Shown in pieces: positions 62,718-64,000 of a DNA stretch of 64,000 nt. Positions within the stretch are counted from its first letter, which is position 1, and each line of letters opens with the position of its first letter. A program made the position numbers and the translations under genes. Under the pieces are notes generated by a model. That model was not told where the DNA came from. It searched no databases and saw only the letters and a list, made by a program, of their open reading frames with translations. Origin of the DNA: Paludibacter sp. (GTDB lineage Bacteria > Bacteroidota > Bacteroidia > Bacteroidales > Paludibacteraceae); contig JAFLKK010000008.1 of assembly GCA_019163375.1 (NCBI GenBank), positions 186,001-250,000 on the forward strand, read 5' to 3'.

Positions 62718-63926
62718 ATGAAGAATTTAGAGACTTACAAAGAATACGAAATTGAACAGTGGCTGGAAGATGCCGACTTTGTTGGTTGGGTAAAAAATCC
62801 AACCGGCAATGCAGGAGCATTCTTCACGTCGTTGATGGCTAAAGATACAGCAATAGCGCTGAAAATGGCAGCTGCTATGCAGATTTTGCAGGGAATTGCA
62901 AGCAATGAGCCCACATTGAGCAACGAATCCGTTGAACAAATGTGGAGAAATGTAAGCTCAGAAACCGTTGACCGACGCAAAAAACATCGCGGCATAGATG
63001 AATGGATCAGAATCGGGTCGATAGCAGCCAGTATTTTATTGATAATCGGGTTTGGCTCTTATTTTTTGTTCGGACTGAACAATGATATTGACTACAAGAC
63101 AGTTGTTGCCAAAGTATCAGTCGATTCGGTATCTGAAATAAAGTTACTAATGCCTGACAAATCGCAAATAACACTATCGAACAGAGCGGAAGTAATGCTG
63201 AGCAATGAGGGTGAAATAACACTGAAAACGTCGAAAGGCGAGCGCATATCATTGAATATCTCAAAGCTTTCCGAAAAACATTTTGGTCAATTGATAGTAC
63301 CAAAAGGGAAAAGAGCTTCAATGACTTTTGCAGATGGTTCTCGGGTTACGGTTCGTCCGGGCAGCAAAGTAATTTTCCCGACCATGTTTGCCCAAAACGA
63401 GCGCGAAATTTATGTACAGGGCGAAGCTTTTCTAGAAGTATCTAAAAATAAGAAACGCCCGTTTATCGTGAAAACCGAATTGATGGATGTTGAAGTGCTC
63501 GGAACTAGTTTTGATGTTTCGGCCTATCCTGGAGAAAATGAACAATCGGTGGTGTTGGTTAGCGGATCGGTAAAAGTACGATCAGGATCGAGTGACGAAA
63601 CGAAAATCGTTCCAAACCAGCGCTATTCATTTGATAAAACAAGTCAAATGCAATCGGTCAATGAAGTAAATGTGTTCCCATACATCAGTTGGAAAGATGG
63701 CATTCTTTCGTTCAGTAGTGAAAATTTAGGCAATGTATTGAATGAACTAAGCAATTACTATGGCGTTGAGTTCGACTACAAACCTAATGTACTGGATGAA
63801 ATACATATAACCGGAAAACTGGATTTGAACAACAATGTGGATGAAGCTTTAAAAGTGATTGCCACCATCTGCCCGATAGACTATAAACACATGAAAAAAT
63901 CGATAAAAATAGATGTAAAACCTTAA
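62718..63926 (+). CDS. FecR-type anti-sigma factor with DUF4974
   Basis: 402 residues. Residues 1-90 form the cytoplasmic sigma-binding part, followed by a single helix (about 100-119, GSIAASILLIIGFGSYFLF). A periplasmic FecR domain follows (LIVPKGKRASMTFADGSRV, EVLGTSFDVSAYPGENE, VVLVSGSVKV). The end is DUF4974 (DGILSFSSENLGNVLNELSN). The receptor's signalling domain would contact the periplasmic part. With the ECF gene it forms a trans-envelope signalling pair; substrate unknown. Confidence 0.92.
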   Translation: MKNLETYKEYEIEQWLEDADFVGWVKNPTGNAGAFFTSLMAKDTAIALKMAAAMQILQGIASNEPTLSNESVEQMWRNVSSETVDRRKKHRGIDEWIRIGSIAASILLIIGFGSYFLFGLNNDIDYKTVVAKVSVDSVSEIKLLMPDKSQITLSNRAEVMLSNEGEITLKTSKGERISLNISKLSEKHFGQLIVPKGKRASMTFADGSRVTVRPGSKVIFPTMFAQNEREIYVQGEAFLEVSKNKKRPFIVKTELMDVEVLGTSFDVSAYPGENEQSVVLVSGSVKVRSGSSDETKIVPNQRYSFDKTSQMQSVNEVNVFPYISWKDGILSFSSENLGNVLNELSNYYGVEFDYKPNVLDEIHITGKLDLNNNVDEALKVIATICPIDYKHMKKSIKIDVKP

Positions 63927-64000
63927 ATCCATAAAAATATGCAGAAATGAAAGAATAATACACCGACAAAAAAACCGGGAAATATTGAGACTATTCCCCG

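Noticed and set aside
63975-64000. Terminator or attenuator after FecR
   Set aside because: CGGGAAATA and TATTCCCCG could pair imperfectly, but the sequence stops at the window edge, so it cannot be judged.

Overview
The window reads as chromosomal DNA of a Bacteroidota member, most likely an anaerobic, sugar-fermenting Bacteroidales (Paludibacter/Dysgonomonas-like; this is inference). Supporting signs are TAnnTTTG-type -7 promoter elements ahead of many genes, weak Shine-Dalgarno sequences, a PPi-type phosphofructokinase, a xylose operon governed by a Nudix-type regulator, an ECF sigma/FecR-DUF4974 pair, the ftsX-DUF3098-uppP-truB-queA cluster and typical Bacteroidota intergenic repeats. No rRNA, tRNA, CRISPR array, phage or intact insertion sequence was found.

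Layout. 1-5.3 kb: partial PHP phosphatase, radical SAM protein, Bcp peroxiredoxin, pyrophosphatase, then an overlapping hydrolase/methyltransferase pair. 5.3-5.8 kb: a tandem repeat and a long inverted-repeat element. 5.8-9.1 kb (minus): two tRNA-uridine modification enzymes (Dus, TrhO) and an AAA/DUF4143 protein. 9.5-16.2 kb: single-chain purL, a cytidylate-kinase-like protein and an unrecognised exported protein. 16.3-20.1 kb: an iron-type TonB receptor, a PepSY membrane protein and a divergent AraC regulator. 20.2-25 kb: a HxlR repressor divergent from a QorB-like reductase with palindromic operators, an aldo/keto reductase, and a LysR/transporter divergent pair. 25.7-32.8 kb: a DUF58-MoxR-DUF4350-DUF4129-membrane protein-SpoIIM operon with a divergent RDD gene. 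33-36.8 kb: exported protein, prfA, pyrF and an exported phosphatase-fold protein. 36.9-38.7 kb: PhzF and two GNAT acetyltransferases.

38.8-45.7 kb is the clearest catabolic locus. It holds regulator-xylB-xylA-xylE-GH43 on the minus strand. A catalytically degenerate Nudix sensor probably binds the TGTACTTTRTACA-type palindromes upstream. The path is xylo-oligosaccharide trimming (GH43), uptake (XylE), isomerisation (XylA) and phosphorylation (XylB), and the sugar phosphate then enters central metabolism. The PPi-linked phosphofructokinase lies at 48.3 kb. Between them is a DEAD-box RNA helicase with a structured leader. 50-54 kb: a LEA-like coiled-coil protein, YaaA, SufE and SufS. 55-61.6 kb: a YfhO-type membrane protein, then the ftsX/uppP/truB/queA cluster. 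61.9-63.9 kb: an ECF sigma factor and its FecR anti-sigma, at the start of a locus that probably continues beyond the window with an outer-membrane receptor.

The least explained structures are two modular elements, at 25358-25622 (minus sense) and 51939-52139 (plus sense). Each has a conserved hairpin leader followed by 21-bp units built on GTGCG..CGCAC palindromes. Also notable are intercistronic mini-hairpin repeats joined by AATATC, and an apparent two-helix insertion in XylE.
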